NCBI GenBank assembly: GCA_014155875.1
Contig: JACEFZ010021369.1
Coordinates: 534,501-598,500 of the forward strand
Direction of reading: 5' to 3'
DNA length: 64,000 nt
DNA from: Cepaea nemoralis
Lineage: Eukaryota > Mollusca > Gastropoda > Stylommatophora > Helicidae
The notes beneath the pieces are model-generated. The model was not told where the DNA came from and ran no database searches. It saw only the letters and a program-made list of their open reading frames with translations. The translations under genes were made by a program, and so were the position numbers. Below, in pieces: positions 43,076 to 54,263 of this stretch; positions within the stretch are counted from its first letter, which is position 1, and every line of letters begins with the position of its first letter.

Positions 43076-44151
43076 GGTGGAAAAGTAAAGTTATCAATAG
43101 AATAACTTAAAAACGTGTCAGTTGGCCATGCTAAATGCTACATTTGATCACCTTTGAATAAAATAAACACTTATAGCAAATGTGATTGGGTTATTCAAAC
43201 ATACGACACCGCGCCTGTACAACAGATTTCGTGCACTTTGTTGTGATTCTCTTTACTTAATCTAAAGGAGGAATGATACACCTATGTGGGTATCCGTGTA
43301 CAATTTACTAAACTCCTGCATCTAACCATTCTAGGATTAATTAAGCCACTTAGTTTTAATGGATTTCTTTATTGTAAACTGACTTCAGCCCTACAGTTGC
43401 CGTTCAACTATTTCAAATTTTGATTTGCTTTGATTTCTGATAATAATTACTACACACGGCTTTCTCAATAAGTGACCCAATGTAGCCTCATACATTATAC
43501 AAGGAGAAGCTCGGCACAGTGCACAAACACCGCGCCGTTGGCCAGGTTCCAAATGAGTTTACAGCAGACTCTCACTTGCTATAAATATTATCTTGTTGAT
43601 AGATTTTCAGATTTTGAAATGTAGCTTTTCAGCGACCAGTTCATTTGTTTTCCATCCACGGCTGGAGTTTTCATGTGCGCAATGTGTACACCACCCCTCC
43701 GATGCCTTGTCCAAAATGCTTCCCTTCTGACCCATTACCCCAGGATCAGGTGGGGAGTAGTGGGGTAGGCTTTCAACAATTAACGTGAGCCTTTTCTCAA
43801 GGAACATGAGAATGTCAACGGAGGTTCAGTGAGATACATCAAACAATGCGTTGTTTTTTTTTTCCAGCCATGGCTATTGCCCATCCGAACCGACAAATGT
43901 GGGAATTGACCAGAATTCGTATTGGGTCCAGCGGCAGGGTCCGATGTGTTTGGGGTTCATATTTCATGTACCCATTGTTAATATTTTTGAAATGTGTATT
44001 TCAATTGCATGGGAACGCGGTACCCAGATGACAAGCACACTTGCCTGCTTTTAAAGTGAAATCATGAAATATAACATCGTATGTGCCAAAGAAATGGGGC
44101 GTTTGGGGAATACTTGATTTTGCCTGTTGTCAGTGTGTCAGTCTGAATGAC

Positions 44152-44157
<6 letters not shown>
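43076..44157. other. Unassigned intergenic DNA
   Basis: About 1.1 kb without supported genes or repeats. Confidence 0.35.
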
Positions 44158-44200
<43 letters not shown>

Positions 44201-44291
44201 GTCGCTCTGTGTTTGTGTGTATGTTTGTGTGTGTATGTTTGCGTATGTATGTTTGTATGTGTGTGTGTGTGTATGTGTGTGTGTGTGTGTG
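44158..44291. repeat. (CT)n and (TG)n microsatellites
   Basis: CT tract 44158-44199, then TG/TATG-rich tract 44210-44291. Open frames here are artefacts. Confidence 0.93.
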
Positions 44292-44324
44292 GAAAGATCA
44301 ACAGAGACACATATAGACATATAT

Positions 44325-45550
44325 GTGTGCTTTATAGATTATATCAATTCGTTTGATAAAGTAAGACCTGACGAACCTATTAACATAATGGAAGGTATCA
44401 ATATAGATATTAAAGATCTCAGAATAATATAGAATATTTAATGGAAACAAGTAGCAGCACAATTATGATGGGAAATACAGAAGGAGATCTGAAACACATA
44501 AAGCTAGGAATACGACAAGCGCGTGTTTTGTCACCGGATCTCTTCTCCCTCTATGGCGAAGTAATAATGAGCGGGATCAGTTGTTCGGTTGAGTTGCGTT
44601 GAGCGAGATCAAAGAATAACACTAATCAAAGTTTATAATATGCTTGCTTGCTTGCTTGCTTGTGTCCGTTGGCTTGAGCTCCAACGCGAAGTCCTGTATG
44701 TCGGATGAAGACATCCTGTTGTCCAACATCAGTGTGATGTCATACAGGACCTGAGTTTTGCGTGAGTATCCGTTGTCCCATTTCTGGCTTATTGGTGTGC
44801 AGACTGGTGGTTCCTCGCCGTACAGGCAGACACTCTCCGACTTCGGAGGAAGTTTATAATATAAAATATCTTTGCTATTCAGATGACGTAGTATTGATGG
44901 CGGATAATGCAAAAGATCTGCAACAATTGTTGAACATTGTAGTGGAGAAAGGGGGGCGCTACTTGAATATCAAGAACATAGAAACAACGGTTATATCAAA
45001 GAAACAGGTTATACTAAAATGTGAGATAACAAAAGACAAGAAAATGGTTAACCAAATCGATACATTTAAATACCTAGGGGCAATTATAACATCAGTTCGA
45101 AGATGCACAAAAGTGATTAAGAGCAGAGTAGGACAAGCAGACGCTACATTTCCGAAAAATAAAAATAAATGTGTCTTATGCTATGAGCCAGTGTCAAATA
45201 ATATGAAATAGAGAGTACAGAGATGCAATGGAGTACATGGTTTTCTTTAGGGTAATAGTTGCCTGAAAGAGGCTAACGAAATTAGAACATTATACAAAAC
45301 AATGAAAAAGAGACAAACAGCTCTCTTTAGTCATGTGATTAGAAGAGAGGCATTAGTAAACATCCTGACAACTGGATATATCAGCGGGAGAAGAATCAGA
45401 CCCAGAGAAATGATGCTGGATGGACAGCGACGGTGGCATGGAGATATATCGTCAACAGAGTTGATTCAGGACACCAGTCCATGACCACCTGGCCGGAAGG
45501 TGGTCTAGCCATGACAGTACCGCGACTCCCTTTAGCACAGTTACTGTCAC
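44325..45550 (+). pseudogene. RTE-type LINE fragment, family 4, interrupted
   Basis: Reads FIDYINSFDKVR, LGIRQARVLSPDLFSLY, then after the insert VYNIKYLCYSDDVVLMADNA (active site YSDD instead of YADD), TVISKKQVILKCEI and FKYLGAIITSV. It ends with LFSHVIRREALVNILTTGYI, WHGDISSTELIQDTSP and WPEGGLAMTVP. Multiple stops and frame changes. The C-terminus resembles the LINE-derived part of the 580-bp element at 12382-12961. Confidence 0.75.
44642..44849 (-). mobile_element. 208-bp (CAAG)-tailed retroposon inside the LINE
   Basis: It is bounded by an exact 13-bp direct repeat aagtttataatat at 44629-44641 and 44850-44862. On the reverse strand it ends in four to five CAAG units, typical of a LINE/SINE 3' tail, and opens a reverse frame (CLYGEEPPVCTPISQKWDNG, MLDNRMSSSDIQDFALEL). 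It is a 5'-truncated 3' end of an unidentified element. Confidence 0.85.
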
Positions 45551-45959
45551 CATTTGTGCATGAATCACAACTATTGTGTGATAAAAATGTGTATTGCTGT
45601 CAGCTTGGAGTGATTGTTTCAACCAGCCATGTCTTCGGTGAATCTGATTAGTTCGGTTTATAAGACGGTATATTTTAGTGATCGTGTGTTGGAAGGTTCC
45701 TCGAATCGCGAAGGTGTTTCTGTAACTGACCGTGGCTTCCGTTTCGACCCAGCATGAAATGTGTACCACGACATGTGCTCAGAAGTAAAGGCGTCCTGCT
45801 TGACATTGACAGTATCAGCCACCGAGTAACGATTGGTCTATAACAATATGAGGCTAGCTAGCACCATGTACCCAATATGTATCTTGAATGGAAATCATCC
45901 ACACATAGTTAATATGCATTATTATTATGACTGGGTAGTTGTTATTATTCACAAACAGA
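45551..45959. other. Unassigned intergenic DNA
   Basis: No supported gene. Open frames on both strands lack motifs. Confidence 0.35.
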
Positions 45960-46200
45960 GAAAAGGTAGTTGCATATCCTTTACAGGACATCGCAGTCAA
46001 CACCAGAATTTATTTTTTTTTTTTTTGATGTCGTGATCTCTTGGCAAGTTTACGTTCTTACTTTGTCATTGCTTTCTGAACGACCGGCACCATCGTAAAA
46101 ACACCATCGCTAGGCGGTTTGCTGCCAAATCGTCTGCAGATGTGATTCAAACGCAGGTATGCGGGATTATGAACTGCGTCCGCAACTCGGAGCCACGAAG
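45960..46200 (-). mobile_element. SINE family A, diverged copy with internal poly-T
   Basis: GCATATCCTTTACAGGACAT at 45976-45995, core TTTGTCATTGCTTTCTGAAC and a degenerate reverse head with a TGATTCAAACG-type B box. A T13 run interrupts the body. Confidence 0.7.
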
Positions 46201-46654
46201 CCGACAAATAGACAAAGACAAATGATAATTTATAACAGGATAGAATAACTGCCTCTTGTTGAACACGTCATGAGATAGGAGTGTTCGGAACCCATTGTGA
46301 CAACCCAGAAGATTGAGGTTATTAGAGATACAGATCAACAGAGAACCGACTCTGGCTGAGTTGGCAGAGTGGCACGGAAGACTATCAGTGGTCCACCTCA
46401 AGAAGAACACAGAAGACAGATAGCCGTGGAAAAGCATGGTCACATCAGCTTCACGAAAAGACACATGAATTGATGATGTACCACAATCCCCCTTAGGTGT
46501 GGAGATTTACAACATTTATTTGTGTCGTTGATTTGGTCGCCAACGTTCTTATACCCTATAATGGGTTCCAGAACATTGTTTGTAGAGTAGAGGCGACTGC
46601 CATGGTATTGACTACGCTATATACAGAATAAGCCTTATGAAAATGATTCTCTAG
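46201..46654. other. Unassigned intergenic DNA
   Basis: Nothing recognised apart from a weak A-box-like sequence near 46352. Confidence 0.3.
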
Positions 46655-47010
<356 letters not shown>

Positions 47011-47017
47011 GTAGGCT

Positions 47018-48496
47018 CTACCAACTCTTGACCACCTGGACACACTTCCCACCATAACAGAAGTTAAGTGTGCTATAAATGAACTTGCATCTGGCAAGGC
47101 TCCAGGTAAGGATGGGATTCCAATAGAGGTTATCAGGAGTGGGCAAGACATACTCACTATACAGATCCACCAGCTATTAGAGCTATGCTGGCGTGAAGGA
47201 CAAGTCCCACGGGATTTCAAAGATTCAAGCATCATAACACTGTACAAGAACAAGGGCGATCGGAGCGACTGCAACAACTATAGGGGTATCTCACTTCTGT
47301 GTATTGTTGGAAAAGTATTTGCCAGAATTGTTCTGCGCAGACTTCAAGTCCTAGGAGATCAAGTCTACCCCGAATCACAGTGTGGCTTTCGACAGAACCG
47401 GTCTACCACTGATATGATATTCTCATTGCGACAAATGCAAGAAAAATGCCGTGAACAGAATCAACCACTGTTTATTGCCTTCATCGACCTCACAAAGGCA
47501 TTTGATTTGGTCAGTCGTGAGGGTCTGTTCAAGGCACTAAAGAAGATTGGCTGCCCACCAACTCTTCTGTCCATTGTGGAATCGTTCCACACAGGCATGA
47601 AGGGTATAATCAAGTTTGATGGTGCAACTTCTGAAGAATTTGAAATCAAGGGTGGAGTTAAGCAAGGTTGTGTACTAGCTCCCACACTCTTTGGAATATA
47701 CTTTTCACTTCTACTGAAATATGCATTTCGTGATCAGGATGGTGGTATATACATTCACTCACAATCAGATGGCGGCCTCTACAATGCTCAGAGATTGAAG
47801 GCTAAGACCAAAATTAGGAGGGTACTGATCAGAGAGTTGCTTTTTGCAGATGATGCTGCAGTTACGACCCACTCTGAGGAAGAATTGCAATGTCTACTAT
47901 CTGCATTCTCCAGTGCTTGTTCTGAATTTGGTTTAACAATTAGCAAAAAGAAGACACAGATTATGTTACAAGGTGCACATGGGGTACCATCAATCTTTAT
48001 TGACGACGCTGAACTAGAGATAGTAGACCATTTTACATATCTAGGATCAGTGGTTAATAGCAAATTATTCCTAGATCAGGAAATCAACATCCGGATTGGT
48101 AAGGCAGCAACAACAATGAACAGGTTAAGAAAAAGAGTCTGGGAGAACAGGAAGCTTACTGCCAAAACAAAAGTCCTTGTCTATCAAGCCTGTGTCCTTA
48201 GTACTCTTCTCTATGGCAGTGAAACCTGGACAACTTACTCACACCAAGAGAACAATTTAAACAGCTTTCATATGCGGTGTTTGCGAAGAATTCTTGGTAT
48301 TAAGTGGCAAGACAAAATCACAAATACTGAAGTATTGGAAAGATCAGGTTGTGTGACAGTTTATTCCATGCTCAGTCTTCGTAGACTTAGATGGATAGGA
48401 CATCTTAGTAGGATGGATGATGGTAGAATACCAAAGGATATCTTTTTTGGTGAATTACAGATGGGTAAGAGATCTCAGGGTCGGCCTCTACTATGA
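47018..48496 (+). CDS. LINE copy B pol: reverse transcriptase
   Basis: The frame is open for 492 codons; the first ATG is at 47414, but the homologous protein clearly starts upstream. In order: SGKAPGKDGIPIEVIRSG (about 47092), IITLYKNKGDRSDCNNYRGI, SQCGFRQNRSTTDMIFSLRQ, FIDLTKAFDLVSREGLFKAL, IKGGVKQGCVLAPTLFGIYF, active site LLFADDAAVTTH, LTISKKKTQIM, FTYLGSVVNSKL, YGSETWTTYSHQ, RCLRRILGIKWQDKITNTEV and LRRLRWIGHLSRMDDGRIPK. It stops at TGA 48494-48496, where copy A has an Arg codon (RPLLRY). It copies its own RNA at a nicked target; the endonuclease is missing by 5' truncation. Confidence 0.9.
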   Translation, partial: LPTLDHLDTLPTITEVKCAINELASGKAPGKDGIPIEVIRSGQDILTIQIHQLLELCWREGQVPRDFKDSSIITLYKNKGDRSDCNNYRGISLLCIVGKVFARIVLRRLQVLGDQVYPESQCGFRQNRSTTDMIFSLRQMQEKCREQNQPLFIAFIDLTKAFDLVSREGLFKALKKIGCPPTLLSIVESFHTGMKGIIKFDGATSEEFEIKGGVKQGCVLAPTLFGIYFSLLLKYAFRDQDGGIYIHSQSDGGLYNAQRLKAKTKIRRVLIRELLFADDAAVTTHSEEELQCLLSAFSSACSEFGLTISKKKTQIMLQGAHGVPSIFIDDAELEIVDHFTYLGSVVNSKLFLDQEINIRIGKAATTMNRLRKRVWENRKLTAKTKVLVYQACVLSTLLYGSETWTTYSHQENNLNSFHMRCLRRILGIKWQDKITNTEVLERSGCVTVYSMLSLRRLRWIGHLSRMDDGRIPKDIFFGELQMGKRSQGRPLL

Positions 48497-48772
48497 TACA
48501 AAGATGTGTGTAAGCGGGACATGATTGATACAGGCATTGATAATGCACATTGGGAGCAAGTCGCCGCTGAACGTGTTGCATGGAGGGCAAATATCAGAAA
48601 TGGAATAAAGTCAAAGGAGAAAATTATTGCAGAAAAGTCACACACCAAGCGTTTGAGACGTAAGATGGTGCATGCTGGTGGAAATGACCACGTGTTCAGA
48701 TGCACCCACTGTGAACGGACATTTACAGCGCAAATTGGCCTTATCAGTCACACTCGCTACCGCCATATTTAA
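48497..48772 (+). pseudogene. LINE copy B: C-terminal region with Cys/His finger
   Basis: Same frame continuing past the nonsense codon: YKDVCKRDMIDTGIDNAHWE, VAWRANIRNGIKSKEK, ending CTHCERTFTAQIGLISHTRY and RH, a C2H2 finger at the extreme C-terminus. The finger is conserved in copy A and in 11390-11870. Confidence 0.82.
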
Positions 48773-48833
48773 AAGTTATTATGCCTTTTTAAAGCACAAA
48801 CTATCGTCTGTCAAGACAGCAAGGTGCCAATGG

Positions 48834-48835
<2 letters not shown>

Positions 48836-48889
<54 letters not shown>

Positions 48890-48912
48890 GATAGATAGAT
48901 AGATAGATAGAT

Positions 48913-48984
<72 letters not shown>
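48836..48984. repeat. (GATA)n microsatellite
   Basis: GATA repeats with two ATGATA interruptions, immediately following copy B (its 3' tail expanded). Confidence 0.95.
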
Positions 48985-49144
48985 TGAGAGAAGGAATTGT
49001 CGTTACCTTATATGTGGCTGCATATCTTCCTTTCTTCTAGCTTCATGGTAATAATAGGTATCCTTATGAGGTTGTTGTTCAAATACCAGGCACCACAGCA
49101 CCACTCCAAGACAGAAAGAATCCAACTGAAAATATACATTTCAA

Positions 49145-49530
49145 AACGTGACTTACTACAACAGTTCGGACCAAACACAATATGTCTTACTACAACAGTT
49201 GAGACCAAACACAACAAGTCTTGCTACAACAGTTGAGACAAAGCAACACATGCCTTCTACAATAGTTGAGACTAAGCAACACATGTCTTCTGCAACAATT
49301 GAGACCAAACAACACACGTCTTCTACAACAGTTGAGATCAAACAGAATAAGTCTTGCTACAACAGTTGAGACAAAGCAAAACATGTCTTTCTGCAACCGT
49401 TGGGACCAAGCAACACACGTCTTCTACAACAATTGAGACCAAACAAACCATGTCTTACTATAACATTTGAAACGAAACAAAACATGTCTTGCTACAACGG
49501 TTAGGACCAAAGAACAGATTTCAAACTACA
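49145..49530. repeat. Approximately 31-bp tandem repeat, about 12 units
   Basis: Units resemble CTACAACAGTTGAGACCAAA plus CAACACATGTCT. Frames on both strands are artefacts. Confidence 0.9.
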
Positions 49531-49589
49531 CCACTTGAGGCCAGCTATATATTAGATTAAATAATGAAGCATTTCACTGCTGATATATG

Positions 49590-49760
49590 TTAAGTATCTG
49601 GCGCAGTGGCCTTTGACACTGTGAGACCATCAGTTTCAAGATTTCAAGTCATAACGTGTCGATGGGTCCAAGCCAGCAACGGACAATTTGGGAGCAGGCC
49701 GCTTTGAGTTCATTTCGATGCCTTGAGGCATCGGCCGTTATGAAAACAATTATTATGCCA
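49590..49760 (+). mobile_element. tRNA-headed SINE-like element
   Basis: A box TGGCGCAGTGG at 49599-49609 and a degenerate B box near 49640-49650 (GATTTCAAGTC). Then GGGAGCAGGCCGCTTTGAG and CCTTGAGGCATCGGCC. Borders uncertain. Confidence 0.45.
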
Positions 49761-49784
49761 TGTTCCATGAACCGCACTGTTCCA

Positions 49785-50392
<608 letters not shown>

Positions 50393-50649
50393 CGTCATTG
50401 ATGCCATGTTGCCTTATTCGCACCCGGTCACATCTTACAGATCCGCCCTAAAGTCATGTGTCTCCTCAAGTGTGAAGTTCCAACACCGGTCTTGCACACC
50501 TCGCTGTACCAGGGCTTGGAGAGGGGACAGAGATTGCTGCAATAATCTCCGTGGAAATAGTACTTAGGTTTCGTGTAGGGAGGAAACGCTACATGCCAGC
50601 CTCATCCCCCATGGATATAAATATATTCTAGGTCTCAGGCGACATCATA

Positions 50650-50840
50650 ATCCACACATCAGACCCAAGAGGTTAAGCTCCATCTTCCAAGGACCCACTA
50701 ACAGGTACCAGGAGATGTGCTAGGAAATCAAAGCAGCCGATGTCAAACTGTGCACATTACCCGTCCAGGGCTGATTGGTTTATACAAATATGGGTCAAGC
50801 GACATATGTCAAGGCATATAAAACGGTCCTTATCTTAATA
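50650..50840 (+). mobile_element. SINE family D, 3' module
   Basis: GGTACCAGGAGATGTGCTAG, AATCAAAGCAGCCGATGTC and TTTATACAAATATGGGTCAA, ending AAAACGGTCCTTATCT. The same blocks occur in the same order at 40600-40765 and 59440-59560. Confidence 0.55.
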
Positions 50841-50884
50841 TTCAATGTATGAAATCCTTTAGGCGCCACATTTATTGGATTCAA

Positions 50885-51310
50885 GTAATTACTCCTTCAG
50901 AGAGAAAGAGTTAATGTAACAAAGACTTATAATACGTTATATAACAATTGCTACGGAGAGAAAGAGTTACATTAACTATTGCTTAGGAGAGAAAGAGCTA
51001 AAGCAACAAATGCTTCAGAGAAAACTGAGTTAAGTGGCAACTGCTTCCAGGAGATAGACTAAAAGTAACTACCTACTTCGTCTACAAAATCAACCAAGTG
51101 TTGGCAGCAACGTCACGCAAAAGACTGTCATCAGGTTTGTGTTTAATTACTTCTAGGAGAAAGAGTGAAAGTAACAACTGTCTTCGAGAATAGGCGTTAC
51201 AATAAGTACATCTTCGGGTAACAGGAATAACGAAGCCTTTTCTTCAGATATAAATAGTTTAAATAGGTACTGCTTTCGAGAGAAAGGTGTTAAGAAACAA
51301 CTGGTTTGGA
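50885..51310. repeat. Degenerate approximately 38-bp repeat
   Basis: Recurring GAGAGAAAGAGTTA ... GTAACAACTGCTTC units, decayed, into which the GA/GATA microsatellite at 51311-51441 has expanded. Confidence 0.6.
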
Positions 51311-51443
<133 letters not shown>

Positions 51444-51535
51444 AAAACAATTATTGCTTCAGATAGAGACATTTTATATTTGATGAATAATTATTTTAAT
51501 TTGTGTCAATAATCTTCTTTCTTCTTTTTATCCGA

Positions 51536-51904
51536 TCAACGTTTACAGTGCGTAGATGTCCGCTTTCTACTCCCGTGCCACTCAGGCCTGAATTTTTTGT
51601 CTTTGACGATTGAGGGTTCTTGTTTGGAATCCTCTTCCCATATGCAGATTGACTTCCAAGGCTTTTGGGCTCTGCCTGCCCGCATTTTCTGACTGACTTT
51701 AGTGGCCAAGTCTTTGTCCTTACAAGAACGTCCACAAGGCAGTGGTGGTTTGGCATTCGGTGTGTCCTTCACATAGATGGATCTCCTTCCAGGGTTTATG
51801 AGCTCTATCAGCCCTTTTTGTTTGCTCGCTTGTTTTATCCTATCAATTATTTTGCCAGAGAGAACAGATGTAAATTCAAATGTTAGTGGTGCTGTCTCAA
51901 TCAA
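51536..51904 (-). other. Unrecognised reverse open frame, 122 codons
   Basis: Reads as a basic, Lys/Arg-rich protein segment (IIDRIKQASKQKGLIELINP, KPPLPCGRSCKDKDLA, MRAGRAQKPWKSICIWEED). Composition is protein-like and unrelated to simple repeat, but no family is recognised. It could be a host exon or a transposon fragment. The forward frame at 51961-52263 is likewise unassigned. Confidence 0.3.
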
Positions 51905-52639
51905 CTCTCCCTTGTCTCTAATTCATTCTTCTACTTCTATCAGCGCCAAGAAATACATTTGTGTTGTTTATGGACTATCTCAATAATAGAAATACTCTTT
52001 ACACTTATCAACAGTGTTTATCTTTTATTAAAACGTTATTTCTTAAACTGGACATTCTCAAATTGCTGGACGCCACGAGGTTGCCAAAAATCTCCACTGA
52101 GAATGTATCAAAAAAGTTTGAAGATTTGAATCCTAACGACCAACATTATCACTCACGGGGTCCCATGCCAGCTCAGTTGTGGCCCACGACCGTACCTCCC
52201 CAGAGGAGAGCAGTGGCCACTAACTCCATTGTTCTAGACCGGGTAACTCAACCCACTATATAAACAAAATTGCCGGCTTCATGACGTTTTCTTTCAACCT
52301 CTGTGGCTGTTTTCACTTATATTGATAATAGACGGGAGTGGCAAATCTGTATGGCTGGTTTATTTTCAATAGGTTATTAGTACCTATGCTGATGTCAGCT
52401 TGGCCATCCTTTGTCCAGCGGAGGATTACATGCCTCTTGTGCAAGCATCGCCTAGGGGTGCCCAGATTTGATACCGTGTGCAGTGTCCTATAGGCAACAA
52501 AGACTTTCTAATTACAAGCACACACCTGATTAAGATACTCTAGATGGCTCAGTCTGAACTCAGCAGTGATTTCAAGCAGTTGTGTTCTTAAATGTTCGTC
52601 TGTTAGACATTTGGATACCGTATACTTTCCAGATCTGAT

Positions 52640-53153
52640 ACAAGGTGGTTTTGTGTTATTACAGCAAATATTTCGTGTTGTCGTGTATTTGGATTTACTG
52701 TTCTAAGTTTGAGTTGATCATACTCACTAGTGTTTATACTCACTTTATTGAGAACATTATAGCAAATATTTCGTGGTGCTTTCATTCTGTGGATGTACTG
52801 TTGTAAGTTTGAATTTATCTGACTCACTAGTGGTTATACTCACTTTATTGAGAACATTATAGCAAATATTTCGTGGTGCTTTCATTCTGTGGATTTACTG
52901 TTGTAAGTTTGAATTTATCCGACTCACTAGTGGTTATACTCACTTTATTGAGAACATTATAGCAAATATTTCGTGGTGCCATCATTCTGTGGATTTACTG
53001 TTCTAAGTTTGAATTTATCCTACTTACTAGTGGTTATATTAACTTTATTGAGAACATTAAAGCAAATATTTCGTGGTGCCATCATTCTTTGGATTTACTG
53101 TTCTAAGTTTGAATTCTTCATACTCAACAGTATCTATACTCACTTTATTGAGG
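52640..53153. repeat. 100-bp tandem repeat, five units, upstream of the kinase
   Basis: GCAAATATTTCGTG recurs at 52664, 52762, 52862, 52962 and 53062, an exact 100-bp spacing after the first unit. Each unit ends CACTTTATTGAGAACATT. In the last unit this becomes TTTATTGAGGATGG, so its ATG (53154) starts the kinase frame. Units 2-4 differ by only a few bases. Confidence 0.95.
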
Positions 53154-53771
53154 ATGGCTCAGGCAGGTAATGGCGATGCGTCTGTCACAGAAATGCAGGA
53201 GGACTATTTAACTAAATGTTTCCAGCCCATTGAAGTCATTAGCAAAGGAATGTGTGGCGAGATTGTTTTGGCTAAACCTTTGAATGATACAAAACGGAAA
53301 CAGGTAGTGAAGAAATTTAGCTTACTCAAAAAAGCTAAGATGGCCAGAAATGAAGAGCTTTTCTATAGAGAGTTCAAGTTTATGCAAAAGCTACATCACC
53401 CATTTCTTATTAGAAGCTTAATGGCCGTCAAATGCCCAGACTATTTCGCGATATCAATGGATTACTGTCCAGGAAAGACACTGAAAGACCATGTGGGCAA
53501 GTTGAGCATTGAGTTATCTGAAATGTGCATCATACAAGTGGCATGTGCTCTTCGGTACATGCACAAGAACAACGTAGCTCATCTTGACGTTAAACTGAAT
53601 AATATCTTTTTAGATGGCCAGTTTAATGCCATTCTGGGAGATTTTGGCTTATCAGCTGAGCTGTCTCCCGGGCAGTTGACTTTGCCAAGACGGCGCCTCG
53701 GAGGCACACCTGCTTACTTTGCACCAGAAATTAAGACATCACCACTTGGCAAGGAACTCAATCCATACAAG
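53154..53771 (+). CDS. First coding exon of a Ser/Thr-like protein kinase
   Basis: This 206-codon exon begins at ATG 53154 (AGGATGG context); 27 further in-frame codons upstream (from 53073) lie in tandem repeat and are probably not used. It ends at a consensus donor AAG|GTAAGT (53769-53777). Kinase landmarks: nucleotide loop around 29-36 (ISKGMCGEIV, with the first glycine of GxGxxG replaced); ATP-binding Lys at 53/54 (VVKKF); a Glu-rich C-helix (EELFYREFKFMQKLHHPFLI). Further on are the catalytic loop HLDVKLNN at 143-150 (HLD instead of HRD), DFG at 163-165, and an activation segment ending GTPAYFAPE at 184-192. Subdomains IX-XI must lie in later exons. The missing arginine of HRD suggests an RD-independent kinase. 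I cannot name the subfamily; it resembles AGC/NEK-like kinases in general layout. It may be host gene or retained duplicate. Confidence 0.8.
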
Positions 53772-54263
53772 GTAAGTGCATCACTATCCTCTTCCTCTTC
53801 TTTAAACCGTTATTCTTAACTGAGTTATATGCCCTCAAGCAATTCATCACATGCCCTCCTATCCTTAGATATCACACGTAGCTCCATCTATATATCATCC
53901 CCATATTATTGATTTTAACTTCTACTTCTCCGTGTGTTTTATATCTTCCTTTATTCATTTGCCAATGGAAGACAATCTGCAATCTGGAAATCTTGGGACT
54001 TTCTCCGCATTGCGACATTCCTTTTCTAGAATAGCTTCCTTTCCTCTCGCTTGGCTTGCGTGTGCCCTTTTCTTTATCATCTTTGGACCTGGTTATGACC
54101 GGTTGCGTTTTGCATCTGCAGTGTTTCTACAAAATGGGAGAAACAGTCCCATGACCAAACCTCCTTAGTCGCACTTTTGACTTCATGGTAGGTTACAGTG
54201 AGGTACTATTCTTTGTTTCCCTTTAGGTCCACCTTAACACGCAAGTGTGTACAACGCTGTCAC
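53772..54263 (+). other. Presumed intron
   Basis: Starts with GTAAGT. No following kinase exon is visible before the repeat element at 54264. The open frame 53932-54168 has no kinase motifs. Confidence 0.45.

Larger units (their letters stand above)
47011..48835 (+). mobile_element. RTE-like LINE copy B (family 2)
   Basis: Near-complete 3' portion of the same family as copy A, with GATA arrays directly at both borders. The coding frame is open from 47018 through RT to 48496 and again to 48772, with only one nonsense codon. It therefore looks younger than copy A. Confidence 0.88.

Noticed and set aside
53073..53153. Upstream 27 codons as the true kinase N-terminus
   Set aside because: They are translated from the 100-bp tandem repeat; the ATG at 53154 has a better context and starts non-repeat sequence.
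53932..54168. Second kinase exon
   Set aside because: No subdomain IX-XI motifs and no convincing acceptor.
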